Part shown: one piece after another, positions 31,397-31,798 of the stretch
How the letters are laid out: each line of letters starts with the position of its first letter
Numbering within the stretch: the first letter of the stretch is position 1
Source: UBA10906 sp049296695
GTDB taxonomy: Bacteria; Pseudomonadota; Gammaproteobacteria; Methylococcales; Methylomonadaceae
Direction of reading: 5' to 3'
Length of the DNA: 31,798 nucleotides
Assembly: GCA_049296695.1 (NCBI GenBank)
Contig: JBAQSX010000136.1
Coordinates: forward strand, 1-31,798
Program-made: the position numbers and the translations under genes
Notes under the pieces: generated by a model
The model's input: only the letters and a program-made list of their open reading frames with translations
What the model was told of the DNA's origin: nothing
Database searches by the model: none

Positions 31397-31798
31397 TTAT
31401 AGCGTGTTATCTTGTTTGGTTTTTCGTGGTTTTTTAACCGTCTCTTTTGGCAAAATAGGCGCGGTGATAGTTTGATATAAAGTAAATAAAAATGCGACCC
31501 TGCTAGCATCGTCTTTATTGCCTTTATAGTTATAAGCTAAATCAACGGCTTTATCCAATTCATTATGAGCTTTAACTAAAGTAGGCGGCATAGTTAAAGG
31601 ATTATATAAATCTGCTAACGTTGAATTGTTATAATCTAAACGAACATTTAAAATAATTTGGGCTTTTTCTTCAATTAATTTAATTTGTTTGTCTGTAGGT
31701 ATTGGAAAAGGAAAATTGTTATAAACAACACTAGCAGAGTATTGATAATCACTTTTCATGCGCCCACAAACTGTACGCATCCATGCCATGTGCATTAT
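31397..31798 (-). CDS. C-terminal part of an MmeI-like class I DNA methyltransferase (type IIL/IIG)
   Basis: Partial gene running off the right edge; its start lies beyond the window. The visible 133 residues match the C-terminal target-recognition/helical end of MmeI-like restriction-methyltransferase fusions: MAWMRTVCGRMKSDYQYSAS, VVYNNFPFPI, then DYNNSTLADLYNPLTMPPTL, KAHNELDKAVDLAYNY and RVAFLFTLYQTIT. The catalytic methylase motifs and any N-terminal nuclease are outside the window. It ends in a basic tail (KETVKKPRKTKQDNTL). The first Met visible (31793-31795) is internal, not a start. Confidence 0.88.
   Translation of the reverse strand: MMHMAWMRTVCGRMKSDYQYSASVVYNNFPFPIPTDKQIKLIEEKAQIILNVRLDYNNSTLADLYNPLTMPPTLVKAHNELDKAVDLAYNYKGNKDDASRVAFLFTLYQTITAPILPKETVKKPRKTKQDNTL

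Noticed and set aside
1..31798. tRNA, rRNA or CRISPR loci
   Set aside because: No tRNA-like GGTTCRANNCC arm with matching acceptor, no rRNA-like stretch and no regularly spaced repeats were noticed by eye on either strand; a covariance-model scan was not possible here.

Overview
The window looks like a chromosomal segment of an AT-rich gammaproteobacterium. The core genes (Mla/murA, short-form hisG, pntAB, a YheS-type ABC-F protein, the dTDP-rhamnose genes) are gammaproteobacterial in type. The density of small palindromic repeats, toxin-antitoxin (TA) genes, LamG-type secreted proteins and Uma2/DUF2442/DUF4160 genes recalls Thiotrichales/Beggiatoaceae-like sulfur bacteria. That placement is inference from gene content; no rRNA gene is present to confirm it.

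Layout. Positions 1-700 (minus) hold rpe. Positions 881-6163 (plus) hold an mla-murA operon: mlaF, mlaE, mlaD, mlaB, murA. It is interrupted between mlaF and mlaE by two tandem nucleotidyltransferase/HEPN (MntA/HepT-type) pairs, and no mlaC lies between mlaD and mlaB. Positions 6164-10821 form an accessory block separating murA from hisG: a coiled-coil plus nuclease-fold-like protein, a DUF4160 relic with DUF2442 between two 124-bp repeats, a large secreted LamG protein and a Uma2-family protein. hisG follows at 10822. Positions 11523-13122 (minus) carry two related membrane-anchored coiled-coil proteins of unknown function, and 13390-17562 (minus) a 1390-residue SNF2-family ATPase. A 700-bp decayed region leads to pntA-pntB (18272-21230).

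Positions 21286-23986 are a low-GC island: a two-gene operon (unknown protein plus XRE/ImmA-IrrE metallopeptidase), a YefM-YoeB module with an unusually long out-of-frame overlap, and a decayed copy of the 3' end of pntB. Positions 24613-29077 are the dTDP-L-rhamnose operon rfbC-rfbD-rfbB-rfbA, interrupted between rfbD and rfbB by a broken higB, a higA-like gene and hicBA. The window closes with yheS (minus) and the C-terminal part of an MmeI-like DNA methyltransferase running off the right edge (minus).

Two themes stand out. First, TA cassettes sit inside essential or envelope operons in the same direction and with tight spacing (mla: two MNT/HEPN pairs; rfb: higBA relic and hicBA), with a fifth TA module (yefM-yoeB) downstream of pntAB. 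Second, several families of short palindromic repeats punctuate the intergenic spaces, including four copies of an element with TCTGAATCAGGATTT-type terminal inverted repeats. I found no rRNA, tRNA, CRISPR array, complete insertion sequence or prophage.
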